Assembly (NCBI GenBank): GCA_937879855.1
Contig: CALFMO010000034.1
Span: forward strand, 1-41,678
Origin: an uncultured Acidobacteriaceae bacterium
GTDB taxonomy: Bacteria > Acidobacteriota > Terriglobia > Terriglobales > Acidobacteriaceae
Length of the DNA stretch: 41,678 nt
Direction: 5' to 3'
The notes below the pieces were generated by a model. It had not been told where the DNA came from and did not search any database. It worked only from the letters and a program-made list of their open reading frames with translations. The position numbers were made by a program, and so were the translations under genes. Each line of letters starts with the position of its first letter. Position 1 is the first letter of the stretch. Shown piece after piece: positions 15,119-22,705 of this stretch.

Positions 15119-16609
15119 ATGACCGTAGCCGCACCTCCCACGATTAAGCTGACGAATTACATTAACGGGCAATGGATTGACTCGCGCGCTGCCGAATGGC
15201 GCGACGTCGTCAATCCAGCTACCGGCGAAATCCTGGCTAGCGTGCCGCTCGGTGGTGCCACCGAAGTGAACGCCGCCGTCGAGGCAGCGTCGGCGGCTTT
15301 TCCCGAATGGCGGCGCACTCCGCCCGAAGACCGCATCCAACCGCTGTTCAAGCTGAAGACGCTGCTGGAAGAACACATCGACGACGTCGCGCGCATCATT
15401 ACTACGGAGAATGGGAAGACTTTCACTGAAGCCAAAGCCGAGATGCGACGCGCCATCGAGAACGTGGAAGTCGCGTGCGGCATTCCAATGATGATGCAAG
15501 GCTACAACCTGGAAGACGTCGCTCGCGGCATCGACGAGATAATGATTCGTCAGCCGATCGGCGTCACGGCGGGGATTGTGCCGTTCAATTTTCCGGGCAT
15601 GATTGCTTTCTGGTATCTGCCCTATGCGATTGCCACGGGAAATACATTCATTCTCAAACCGAGCGAGCGTGTGCCGCTGACCATGCGCTACGTTTATGAA
15701 CTGCTGGAAAAAATAGGACTACCCAGAGGCGTGGTTAACCTTGTGAATGGAAGTAAGGCGGTGGTCGATGCGCTGATCGACCATCCGAAAGTTCGGACCA
15801 TCAGCTTCGTGGGATCGACTCCGGTGGCGCGATACATTTACGCGCGTTCGGGCGAGCAAGGGAAGCGCTGCCAGTGCCAGGGCGGAGCGAAGAATCACGT
15901 CATCGTTCTTCCCGACGCCGATATGCCGATGGCCACACAGATCATCAGCGATAGCGCTTTCGGATGTGCTGGACAACGCTGTCTGGCGGTGTCGGTCGCA
16001 GTCACCATTGGCGAGGCGCAGAAGACGTTTCGCGACTCGATTGCGGAAGCGGCGTCGAAACTGCGCGTGGGCAACGGCCTGGAAGAGGGCGTGCAGATGG
16101 GGCCCGTAATTACGCCGCAGAGCAAACAGCGCGTTGAGTCGTTAATTGGTGTCGGTGAGAAGCAGGGTGCCAAGGTTTTGCTGGACGGGCGCAACACGAG
16201 AATTCCCAAGCACGAATCGGGAAATTTCGTGAGGCCGACGATTCTTGACGATGTTCCTGCGACCAGCGAAATCACCGACACCGAAATCTTTGGGCCCGTT
16301 CTGAGCCTGGTTCATGTCAAGAGTCTGGACGAAGCTCTGGCTTTTCTGGAGCGCAGCGCCTACGGCAACCAGGCGTCGCTGTTTACCTCGAGTGGATCGG
16401 CGGCGCGCCGCTTCCGCTATGAGGCGCCTGCAGGCAATATCGGCATTAATATCGGTGTGGCCGCGCCAATGGCCTATTTCCCGTTCAGCGGATGGAAAAA
16501 CAGCTTCTTCGGCGATCTGCACGGCCAGGGACGCGACGCGATTGAGTTCTATACTGACAAGAAAGTTGTCGTCGAGCGCTGGGCGAAGGAACACAGCCGC
16601 AAGTTCTAG
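15119..16609 (+). CDS. mmsA: CoA-acylating methylmalonate/malonate-semialdehyde dehydrogenase
   Basis: 496 aa. It oxidises methylmalonate semialdehyde to propionyl-CoA or malonate semialdehyde to acetyl-CoA, using NAD and CoA and releasing CO2. Features are N157 (PFNFP), K180 (LKPSE), the glycine motif FVGSTPVARYIY and catalytic C288 in FGCAGQRCLA. The general-base Glu of ordinary aldehyde dehydrogenases is replaced in GAKNHVIVLPDAD (N259), which is the hallmark of the CoA-acylating MmsA/IolA group. The ATG at 15119 was chosen over a frame starting at 15071 because the family N-terminus (KLTNYINGQWIDS) follows directly. It lies between two class III aminotransferases on the same strand, which fits breakdown of beta-alanine, 3-aminoisobutyrate or valine. 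Confidence 0.93.
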   Translation: MTVAAPPTIKLTNYINGQWIDSRAAEWRDVVNPATGEILASVPLGGATEVNAAVEAASAAFPEWRRTPPEDRIQPLFKLKTLLEEHIDDVARIITTENGKTFTEAKAEMRRAIENVEVACGIPMMMQGYNLEDVARGIDEIMIRQPIGVTAGIVPFNFPGMIAFWYLPYAIATGNTFILKPSERVPLTMRYVYELLEKIGLPRGVVNLVNGSKAVVDALIDHPKVRTISFVGSTPVARYIYARSGEQGKRCQCQGGAKNHVIVLPDADMPMATQIISDSAFGCAGQRCLAVSVAVTIGEAQKTFRDSIAEAASKLRVGNGLEEGVQMGPVITPQSKQRVESLIGVGEKQGAKVLLDGRNTRIPKHESGNFVRPTILDDVPATSEITDTEIFGPVLSLVHVKSLDEALAFLERSAYGNQASLFTSSGSAARRFRYEAPAGNIGINIGVAAPMAYFPFSGWKNSFFGDLHGQGRDAIEFYTDKKVVVERWAKEHSRKF

Positions 16610-16610
16610 A

Positions 16611-16729
16611 ATTGAGCGATTGAGAGATTGAGTCGTTGAGCGATTGAAATTCTATAGACTCAGTTCCCAAGGTGCCGCTGTTCAATGGGCAATCACTTAA
16701 TCACTCAGCCGCACAATGACTTAATCCGA
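16611..16729. repeat. Inverted repeat with 8-bp periodic arms
   Basis: The left arm (16611-16650) is five units of 8 bp: ATTGAGCG, ATTGAGAG, ATTGAGTC, GTTGAGCG, ATTGAAAT. The right arm (16682-16729) has the complementary pattern in 8-bp steps: CAATCACT, TAATCACT, CAGCCGCA, CAATGACT, TAATCCGA. A 31-base spacer separates them. The right arm ends at the ribosome site of the gene at 16739. Confidence 0.75.
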
Positions 16730-16738
16730 GGAAAATTC

Positions 16739-18076
16739 ATGACTACTACACTTGCAACTCCGGCAATGACCGGGAAGGAAATTGTTGATCTCACCAAGAA
16801 GCACACATTGTTCGAGTGGTCGGCGCAATCGAAGATCGACCCCATTCCTGTGGCTCGAGCCAAGGGGATTTATTTCTGGACTCCCGAAGGCAAACGCTAC
16901 CTCGACTTCAACAGCCAATTGATGTCGGTCAACATTGGTCACGGCGATGAGCGCGTGATTCAGGCAATCAGCGAGCAGGCCGCAACACTCTGCTACGCGA
17001 ATCCCTTCATGGCGACAGAACCGCGTGCGCGGCTCGGCGCTAAGCTTGCAGAAATTACTCCCGGCGACATCGACACGTTTTTTTTCACCAATGGCGGCGC
17101 CGAGGCTACCGAGAACGCGATCAAGATCGCGCGCTTCTTTACCGGGCGGCAGAAGATCGTCGCCCGTTATCGCTCGTATCACGGCGCGACTGCGGGCAGC
17201 ATTTCGCTGACCGGCGAGCCGCGGCGATGGGCGGCGGAGCCGGGAATCCCGGGTGTAGTGCGAGTGCTCGATCCTTATCACGGCATCGAACGCGGATGGG
17301 AGTCCGCGGAAACTTCTCTCGCCATGATTGAAGAGATTATCCAACTGGAAGGTCCGCACACGATTGCGGGTTTCATTCTGGAAACCGTGGTGGGCACCAA
17401 CGGCATTCTCATTCCGCCCGACGGATATCTCCAAGGTGTGCGCAAATTGTGCGACAAGTACGGAATCCTGATGATTGCGGACGAGGTGATGGCTGGTTTT
17501 GGACGCACGGGCGAATGGTTTGCCGTGGATCACTGGAAGGTTGTTCCGGATTTGATCTGCATGGCGAAGGGATTGACGTCGAGCTATCTGCCGCTGGGCG
17601 CGGTGGGAATGCGGCATCACATCGCGCAGCATTTCCAGGACAAAGTTTTTTTCGGCGGGCTGACGTACAACTCCCATCCCATGGGATGCGCAGCGGCACT
17701 GGCGACGATTCGCGTTTACGAGGAGGATAACCTCATCGAGAATGCGAAGAAGATGGGCGTGATTCTGAAAGAGTTAGGGCGCGAGCTGCAGGCTAAACAT
17801 CCTTCGGTCGGGGCAGTGCGGTCGATCGGGCTGTTTGGGATTGTGGAGCTGGTGCGCAGTCGCAAGACTCGACAGCCGATGGCACCGTTTAACGGCACGT
17901 CGGATGAAATGGCCGCGCTGGGAAAGTTCTTCCGCGAGCAGGGACTTTACACGCTGGTGCGGTGGAATACTTTCTACACGAATCCTCCGCTGTGTATTAA
18001 TGAGAAGGAATTGCGGGAAGCGTTTGCGATTATCGACAAAGGGCTGGAGATTACCGATAAGGCGGTGAAGGACTAG
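16739..18076 (+). CDS. Class III aminotransferase, omega-amino acid:pyruvate type
   Basis: 445 aa. GAGGA lies 6 bases before the ATG at 16739; a frame back to 16685 runs through repeat sequence and is rejected. PLP features are GGAEATENA (119-127), YHG (147-149), D248 (MIADEV) and K277 (CMAKGLTSSYLPLG). The overall pattern, with FNSQLMSVNIGHGDERVIQA near the start and VRWNTFYTNPPLCI near the end, is that of omega-transaminases such as taurine- or beta-alanine-pyruvate aminotransferases. Together with MmsA upstream, beta-alanine to malonate semialdehyde to acetyl-CoA is a reasonable path; taurine and 4-aminobutyrate remain possible. It converges with the 2-oxoacid oxidoreductase operon. Confidence 0.9.
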   Translation: MTTTLATPAMTGKEIVDLTKKHTLFEWSAQSKIDPIPVARAKGIYFWTPEGKRYLDFNSQLMSVNIGHGDERVIQAISEQAATLCYANPFMATEPRARLGAKLAEITPGDIDTFFFTNGGAEATENAIKIARFFTGRQKIVARYRSYHGATAGSISLTGEPRRWAAEPGIPGVVRVLDPYHGIERGWESAETSLAMIEEIIQLEGPHTIAGFILETVVGTNGILIPPDGYLQGVRKLCDKYGILMIADEVMAGFGRTGEWFAVDHWKVVPDLICMAKGLTSSYLPLGAVGMRHHIAQHFQDKVFFGGLTYNSHPMGCAAALATIRVYEEDNLIENAKKMGVILKELGRELQAKHPSVGAVRSIGLFGIVELVRSRKTRQPMAPFNGTSDEMAALGKFFREQGLYTLVRWNTFYTNPPLCINEKELREAFAIIDKGLEITDKAVKD

Positions 18077-18101
18077 CGCTGCTTGCTCACAAAGTCAAAG
18101 T

Positions 18102-18136
18102 CCCCACCCTCTCGCAAAGCACGCGATAGGATGGGG
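18102..18136. repeat. Palindromic repeat, family A, copy 3
   Basis: CCCCACCCTCTCGC and GCGATAGGATGGGG form a stem with two mismatches around an A-rich loop, followed by CACCCTC. The left flank AAAGTCAA is shared with the copy at 31846. It lies between convergent genes ending at 18076 and 18171 and could act as a two-way terminator. Confidence 0.8.
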
Positions 18137-18170
18137 CACCCTCTGATTCCCCTTCATTATTTTCGCCTGT

Positions 18171-18764
18171 TTACTCTTCGGAATACGCTAGCTCTTCCAT
18201 GCCGGCGCGCGGGGGATTGGCGGCTAGAGCGGTAGTCCCATATTCGAATCCTTTTTCAAAAGCTTTCAGATTCAGCTCGCGGAAACTCGCCGGGACGGAA
18301 TCGGCCACCGCTTTGCGCACGGCATCGGCGGTCAGCAGCTTTGTGACTGCGGTGAAGAATCCTACCATCACGGAATTCAGCACCATGCGTTTGCCCAGTT
18401 CTTCGGCGAAGCGGGTGGCAGGAATGCTGTAAACCTTGGGATCGCCTTTCAGATCGGAAACGCGCACCAAGTCTTCCTCGACAATCAGCAGGCCCTGCGG
18501 TTTCAGTTCCGGCGCGAAACGGTTGTACGCTTCCTGCGACATGACGACCATGATGTCGGGCCGCGTCACGTAGGGATACAGCACAGGCGAGTCGGAGAGA
18601 ACCAGTTGGGCGCTGCACGCTCCGCCGCGCGCTTCCGGGCCGAAGTTCTGGGTCATGGTGGCGAAGCCGTTTTCGTAAATCGATGCCGCTTTTCCCAACA
18701 CGATGGCCGAGAGGATCACTCCCTGGCCTCCGAAGCCTGCCACACGAATCTCAGTTAGCCGCAT
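18171..18764 (-). CDS. korC: 2-oxoacid:ferredoxin oxidoreductase, gamma subunit
   Basis: 197 aa. The family opening EIRVAGFGGQGVILSA (5-20) and EARGGACSAQLVLSD (44-58) are clear. This subunit joins alpha and beta to make the oxidoreductase that turns a 2-oxo acid and CoA into acyl-CoA, CO2 and reduced ferredoxin. The ATG at 18764 overlaps the beta gene stop by 10 bases (ATGCGGCTAA), which fixes the start; a long frame upstream in the same phase lies inside the beta gene and is not real. It is the last gene of the operon korD-korA-korB-korC. Confidence 0.94.
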   Translation of the reverse strand: MRLTEIRVAGFGGQGVILSAIVLGKAASIYENGFATMTQNFGPEARGGACSAQLVLSDSPVLYPYVTRPDIMVVMSQEAYNRFAPELKPQGLLIVEEDLVRVSDLKGDPKVYSIPATRFAEELGKRMVLNSVMVGFFTAVTKLLTADAVRKAVADSVPASFRELNLKAFEKGFEYGTTALAANPPRAGMEELAYSEE

Positions 18765-19633
18765 ACGCACTCCATTTCTGATTCTTCGATGTAGCGCTCG
18801 CCCAGGATTTCCACGTATTGCGCGCGCATCATGGTTTGATAGTCGGGGCGGTCGCGGTCCACGAACTTGCCGACGACGATCTCGCCGTTCAGGGTGAGGC
18901 CGACTTCGCTCGTTGGTGCGCCGTTCTTGATTTTGCTTCTTTCTTTGTAATATTTCATCGTGTCGAGGCCGTCGCCCATCTTGTTGCGGCGCTGGTAGAG
19001 CGTGGGGCAGGGCGAGATGACTTCGATGAACGAGAATCCTTTTTTCTGGAAGGCTTCGCTGATAGAGCGCGCCAGTTGCCGAACGTGAAATGTGGTCCAG
19101 CGGGCCACATACACGGCGCCCGCTGCTTCCACCAAGTGGGGTAGGTTGAATGCGGGTTCGAACGTTCCATACGGATTGGTGGACGTGGTGGCGTGACTGG
19201 GAGTGGTCGGCGCGGTCTGGCCGCCGGTCATGGCATAAATCAGATTGTTCACGCAGATCACTTTCAGATCGATGTTGCGGCGCGCGGCGTGAATGAGGTG
19301 ATTGCCGCCGATCGCGGAGAGGTCGCCGTCGCCGGAGTAGACCACAACATTCAGCTTGGGATTCGCGAGCTTCAATCCGGTGGCAAACGGGATCGCGCGG
19401 CCGTGCGTGGTGTGGAACGAATCGAGCTTCACGTAGCCCGCGACGCGCCCAGTGCAACCTATGCCCGACACAAGCGCGAGCGATTCAAGATCAATCTTCG
19501 AATCGATGAGGGCGCGGGCGAAGGAGTTAACCGTGGTACCGATGCCGCAGCCCGGGCACCAGATGTGCGGCATGCGATCGCCGCGCAGGAACGGTTCTAC
19601 GGGATTGGCGGTGTCGTCGAGAATGTTCAGCAT
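18755..19633 (-). CDS. korB: 2-oxoacid:ferredoxin oxidoreductase, beta subunit (TPP-binding)
   Basis: 292 aa. CPGCG (26-30) and C60 in GIGCTGR are the conserved cysteines that bind an Fe-S cluster in related enzymes. HTTHGRAIPFATG (74-86) is the family signature. The thiamine-pyrophosphate motif runs from GDGD (101-104) to NN (129-130). The subunit holds the active centre where the 2-oxo acid is decarboxylated. It overlaps korA by 7 bases and korC by 10, so all are co-translated. Sequence pattern favours the 2-oxoglutarate group over pyruvate, but branched-chain 2-oxo acids cannot be excluded. Confidence 0.95.
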   Translation of the reverse strand: MLNILDDTANPVEPFLRGDRMPHIWCPGCGIGTTVNSFARALIDSKIDLESLALVSGIGCTGRVAGYVKLDSFHTTHGRAIPFATGLKLANPKLNVVVYSGDGDLSAIGGNHLIHAARRNIDLKVICVNNLIYAMTGGQTAPTTPSHATTSTNPYGTFEPAFNLPHLVEAAGAVYVARWTTFHVRQLARSISEAFQKKGFSFIEVISPCPTLYQRRNKMGDGLDTMKYYKERSKIKNGAPTSEVGLTLNGEIVVGKFVDRDRPDYQTMMRAQYVEILGERYIEESEMECVCG

Positions 19634-20787
19634 CGGCTTGCCTCCACGATGGCGTTCAGAATTTCGTCAGGATTGTGGACCCCGCCGCCGGCATGCGACA
19701 CGGCGACCGTTTTCGCTTTGCCGTCGGCGGCGCGTTGGACCTCGCGCACCATCTGCCCAAGGTTAAGTTCGGGCACGACGAACGCTTTGACGTGCGCGGC
19801 CAGGTCGGCAATCTTTTTATCGGGGAAGGGCCAGGCAGTGATGAGCCGCAACTTTCCCACTCGCAATCCGCGATTGCGGGCCGCGTCGATTGCCCGTTGC
19901 GCCACGCGCGAAGTGATGCCGTAGGAGACCACGACAATATCGGCGTCATCCAGCCGATCCTCTTCACCCAGGCAGATGCGGTCGGCGGCGGAACGAATCT
20001 TGTTTTGCAGGCGCCGCACCAGCTTGTCTTGCACCGGCGGTGTCATGTTGGGATAACCGCGCTCGTCATGGGTCAACCCAGTGACGTGAAACTTGTAGCC
20101 TTCGCCGGCGTGCGCCATCTCCGGAACCATGTCGCCGTTGGTCTGATACGGCAGATAGTCTTCGACGGATTTGCGCGTGTGCTTGCGCGGGGTGACCTCG
20201 ATCTGGTCGGCGGGAGGGATCACCACTTTTTCGGTCATGTGCCCTACGACTTCGTCCATCATGAACATTACCGGCACGCGATATTCTTCCGCGAGGTTGA
20301 AAGCCTTTATGGTCAAGTCGAAGCATTCCTGCGGCGAGTTAGGACAGAGCGCGATGATCTCGTAGTCGCCGTGCGATCCCCAGCGCGCCTGCATCATGTC
20401 GGCTTGCGCGGGGAGCGTGGGAAGTCCGGTGGACGGGCCGCCGCGCTGCACGTCGACGAAGACGCAAGGCGTCTCAGTCATGGCGGCGTACCCGATGTGC
20501 TCCATCATCAGCGAGAAGCCCGGGCCGGAGGTTACGGTGAACGCTTTGGCTCCGCCCCATACTCCGCCCTGCAGCGCGATTGAGGCGGCGAGTTCATCTT
20601 CCATCTGAATGAAAGTTCCGCCCACCGTGGGAACGCGAGCCGCAAAGCGTTCGACCACTTCGGTGGAAGGCGTGATGGGATATCCGGCGGCGAACCTGGC
20701 GCCGGCAGCCAGCGCGCCCTCGCAGCAGGCATGGTCGCCGTCGAGGAAGTGCGTGCCAGTCAAGACACCGTGAGGATCAGCTTTCAT
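19627..20787 (-). CDS. korA: 2-oxoacid:ferredoxin oxidoreductase, alpha subunit
   Basis: 386 aa from the ATG at 20787. A longer frame to 20967 runs inside the ferredoxin gene in another phase and is rejected. The N-terminal domain has GYPITPSTEVVERF (35-48), followed by FIQMEDELAASIALQG and VTSGPGFSLMMEHIG, which belong to the pyrimidine-binding half of the TPP site. The C-terminal domain II has VVSYGITSRVAQRAI and KLRLITAWPFPDK. Length and order match KorA without a fused gamma domain. The ATG overlaps the korD stop (ATGA). The set lacks CoA-ligase or dehydrogenase-complex genes. Confidence 0.95.
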   Translation of the reverse strand: MKADPHGVLTGTHFLDGDHACCEGALAAGARFAAGYPITPSTEVVERFAARVPTVGGTFIQMEDELAASIALQGGVWGGAKAFTVTSGPGFSLMMEHIGYAAMTETPCVFVDVQRGGPSTGLPTLPAQADMMQARWGSHGDYEIIALCPNSPQECFDLTIKAFNLAEEYRVPVMFMMDEVVGHMTEKVVIPPADQIEVTPRKHTRKSVEDYLPYQTNGDMVPEMAHAGEGYKFHVTGLTHDERGYPNMTPPVQDKLVRRLQNKIRSAADRICLGEEDRLDDADIVVVSYGITSRVAQRAIDAARNRGLRVGKLRLITAWPFPDKKIADLAAHVKAFVVPELNLGQMVREVQRAADGKAKTVAVSHAGGGVHNPDEILNAIVEASRC

Positions 20788-21020
20788 TTCGCACCTCCAC
20801 CCGATTGCGGGACTTTGGTTCCATTGATGGCGAAGTCCGGGCAGTACATGCCGCAGAGGTCGCAGCCGCTGCATTTTTCGGGATGCACCACGTGCGGCGG
20901 ATGGTAGCCCTTGGAGTTGAAAGCGGAAGAGAGCGCGAGCACATGCGTGGGACAAAACTCCACGCAAAAACCACAGGCCTTGCAGCGCTCAACGACGATG
21001 GAAACGCGTCCTTTTGCCAC
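20784..21020 (-). CDS. korD: 2-oxoacid:ferredoxin oxidoreductase, ferredoxin-like delta subunit
   Basis: 78 aa from GTG 21020, which gives the usual opening (M/V)AKGRVSIVVERCKACGFC. A TTG at 21062 would extend the protein through a perfect palindrome and has no ribosome site, so I reject it. GGGGGA lies 3 bases before the GTG, which is close. Two 4Fe-4S motifs are present: CKACGFCVEFCP and CSGCDLCGMYCP, each with four cysteines. The subunit passes electrons to free ferredoxin. It is the first gene of the operon and overlaps korA by 4 bases. Confidence 0.9.
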   Translation of the reverse strand: MAKGRVSIVVERCKACGFCVEFCPTHVLALSSAFNSKGYHPPHVVHPEKCSGCDLCGMYCPDFAINGTKVPQSGGGAK

Positions 21021-21035
21021 GAGTCCCCCAGCTAA

Positions 21036-21052
21036 GGAGTGATAATCACTCC
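21036..21052. promoter_or_regulatory. Perfect 17-bp palindrome before the kor operon
   Basis: GGAGTGAT-A-ATCACTCC has 8-bp perfect arms around one base. It ends 16 bases before the chosen korD start. Size and symmetry suit a dimeric repressor or activator. Its RNA form would also place a hairpin in the leader. Confidence 0.5.
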
Positions 21053-21398
21053 GGGAATTCAATAACGCAGGATGTGATTATGCGTGGGAGACGTGGCGGC
21101 GCGGTGTGACTGGCATCACAGAGCAAAGTGAGGGCAGGCACGCGGGGTTGTGGACGGCAAACGCGTGTAAGGCATGGCAGGTGTAGGAGTTAGAGGCTTT
21201 TGGGGGAGCGATGTGTGTCGCAGATTACGGTCGCAAATCGAAACATCAGTGACGGACATCACGCTGGAGCGTGAGTGCAACCACCTGTGCTTGCGCTCGT
21301 CTTCATTTGTTGCCGCCGCGTGTTCGCCGAGTTTGCCTCCGGCGCGTGAAACCCACTACACTCGAAATTTTGCCGCGATAATTTGCTGCAGGAGCCCT

Positions 21399-22343
21399 TT
21401 GGAGATTCTCGACCTCAGGCATTTTTCTTCCATGGATTTGCGCCCCCTGCTCGGCGATGAGACGCAGCTCTGGTCGCGGCAGCTTTCGTGGGATTATTCC
21501 GGGTCGGCGGAGATGATTCTGCGTTATGTCGACGCGAAAATTCTGCCGGGATATGCGGCAGTCGATCGCGGCCGCGTCTTTGGTTATTCATTTTTTGTGT
21601 ACGAAGGCAGCAAGGGAGTGATTGGCGATCTCTACGTCATCAATGGCACGCGGCTGCCCAATGCGCGCGAGGTCGAATTGAAGTTGCTTACGCACGTGAT
21701 CGAGACGTTGCAGCAGTCTCCGGGGATTCATCGCGTGGAGGCGCAGTTGCTGGCGCATGAAGCGAATTCCGTCTCGCGGCCATTTCTGGAGACGGGATTC
21801 CAGCGGCATCCACGGTTGTTCATGACATTGCCGCTGGGGAAAGCGGCGCTAGAGAAAGTTCCTACTCATCCCGAAGTTGAAATTCGTCCCTGGACTGACA
21901 GCGACTACCAACCATCTGCGGCCGTGATTACCGCGGCGTACCGCAATCACGTCGACGCGCAGATCAACGATCAGTACCACACGCTGAGCGGGTCGCTGCG
22001 CTTTCTCAACAACATTGTGCGGTTTCCGGGATGCGGAGTGTTCGACGCCGAGTCGTCGTTCGTGGCGCTCGATCGCAAAGCCAAGAGTTTGATCGGACTG
22101 ATCCTGTGCTCGCGCGTCCGCCACGATGTCGGGCATGTGACGCAGGTGTGCGTGCTCCCGGAGTATCGGTCACTGGGAATTGGCGAATCGCTGCTCGCAG
22201 CCACCGAGGGGAATCTGCGAAAGCGAAAATTTGTTCTGTTGTCACTGACCGTGACAGAGGCGAACGCGCGGGCCGTTGCGCTTTATCGTAGGCTGAAATT
22301 CGAAGAGAAGAAGATATTTGATGCGTTCGTGTGGGAGGGATAA
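21399..22343 (+). CDS. GNAT-family N-acetyltransferase (two tandem GNAT-like domains)
   Basis: 314 aa from TTG 21399, with AGGAG (21390-21394) just before it. Upstream in-frame sequence back to 21174 is low-quality and has no ribosome site; ATG 21432 is the other choice. The C-terminal half is a clear GNAT: VTQVCVLPEYRSLGIGESLLAATEGNL carries the acetyl-CoA loop (R/Q-x-x-G-x-G/A) and NARAVALYRRLKFEEK the last helix. The N-terminal half (GYAAVDRGRVFGYSFFVYEGSKGVIGDLYV) resembles a second, degenerate GNAT domain. The substrate is unknown. The gene lies divergent from the kor operon. Confidence 0.82.
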   Translation: MEILDLRHFSSMDLRPLLGDETQLWSRQLSWDYSGSAEMILRYVDAKILPGYAAVDRGRVFGYSFFVYEGSKGVIGDLYVINGTRLPNAREVELKLLTHVIETLQQSPGIHRVEAQLLAHEANSVSRPFLETGFQRHPRLFMTLPLGKAALEKVPTHPEVEIRPWTDSDYQPSAAVITAAYRNHVDAQINDQYHTLSGSLRFLNNIVRFPGCGVFDAESSFVALDRKAKSLIGLILCSRVRHDVGHVTQVCVLPEYRSLGIGESLLAATEGNLRKRKFVLLSLTVTEANARAVALYRRLKFEEKKIFDAFVWEG

Positions 22344-22463
22344 AGCTTTTAGCTCTTAGCTATTAGCCTTTAGCCTAAACCGGAAGCCTCGAATCAATAC
22401 ATTCTCATCACAAGCCGCACGACAACCAAGAGCTAACGGCTAAGAGCTAAGAGCCAAAAAGCT
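22344..22463. repeat. Inverted repeat with 7-bp periodic arms
   Basis: The left arm (22344-22378) is five 7-bp units: AGCTTTT, AGCTCTT, AGCTATT, AGCCTTT, AGCCTAA. The right arm (22426-22463) is CCAAGAG, CTAACGG, CTAAGAG, CTAAGAG, CCAAAAA, GCT, roughly the reverse complement in the same 7-bp phase. A 47-base spacer lies between. It fills the gap between two convergent genes and touches the stop of the next one. Confidence 0.75.
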
Positions 22464-22644
22464 ATCTGCGCAACAGCCACATAGCCCAGCCTGCCGCTAG
22501 CACGCCCCCCAGGAACATGGCGAAACAATACAGGCCGTAACGCACCATCTCGCGCGTGGTCTCGCGGTGAGTGATGCCGAAAACGATGGAGGCAAACAGC
22601 GCAAATACTGCCGCCGCGCTGAAATGATTGAGGGTGATGGTCAC
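22462..22644 (-). CDS. Small membrane protein, 60 aa
   Basis: From GTG 22644 (GGAG about 9 bases upstream), opening TITLNHFSAAAVFALFASIVFGIT. Longer in-frame starts would run through the 7-bp repeat at 22671-22701 and are rejected. Two membrane segments (about 8-24 and 37-56) are joined by a charged loop (HRETTREMVRYG), and the protein ends WLLRR. I recognise no family. It follows the DUF6677-like membrane protein gene on the same strand after 61 bases and probably shares its transcript. Confidence 0.65.
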   Translation of the reverse strand: MTITLNHFSAAAVFALFASIVFGITHRETTREMVRYGLYCFAMFLGGVLAAGWAMWLLRR

Positions 22645-22670
22645 TGCGCGAATCTCCGCGAAAAAGTTTG

Positions 22671-22701
22671 AGCTGATAGCTGAAAGCTGACAGCTGAGAG
22701 C
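22671..22701. repeat. 7-bp tandem repeat
   Basis: Four units in a row: AGCTGAT, AGCTGAA, AGCTGAC, AGCTGAG, then AGC. It is the same period and core (AGCT) as the arms at 22344-22463 and sits in the short gap between two co-directed genes. Confidence 0.8.
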
Positions 22702-22705
22702 GTCT

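Noticed and set aside
13564..15141. A 525-codon minus-strand frame
   Set aside because: It is the antisense of the first aminotransferase gene; long antisense frames are expected at this base composition and it has no family pattern.
16721..17677. A 318-codon minus-strand frame
   Set aside because: It is antisense to the second aminotransferase gene and low in expected residue pattern.
16611..22701. CRISPR array
   Set aside because: The periodic repeats are 7-8 bp with no spacers between units, and no cas genes are present.
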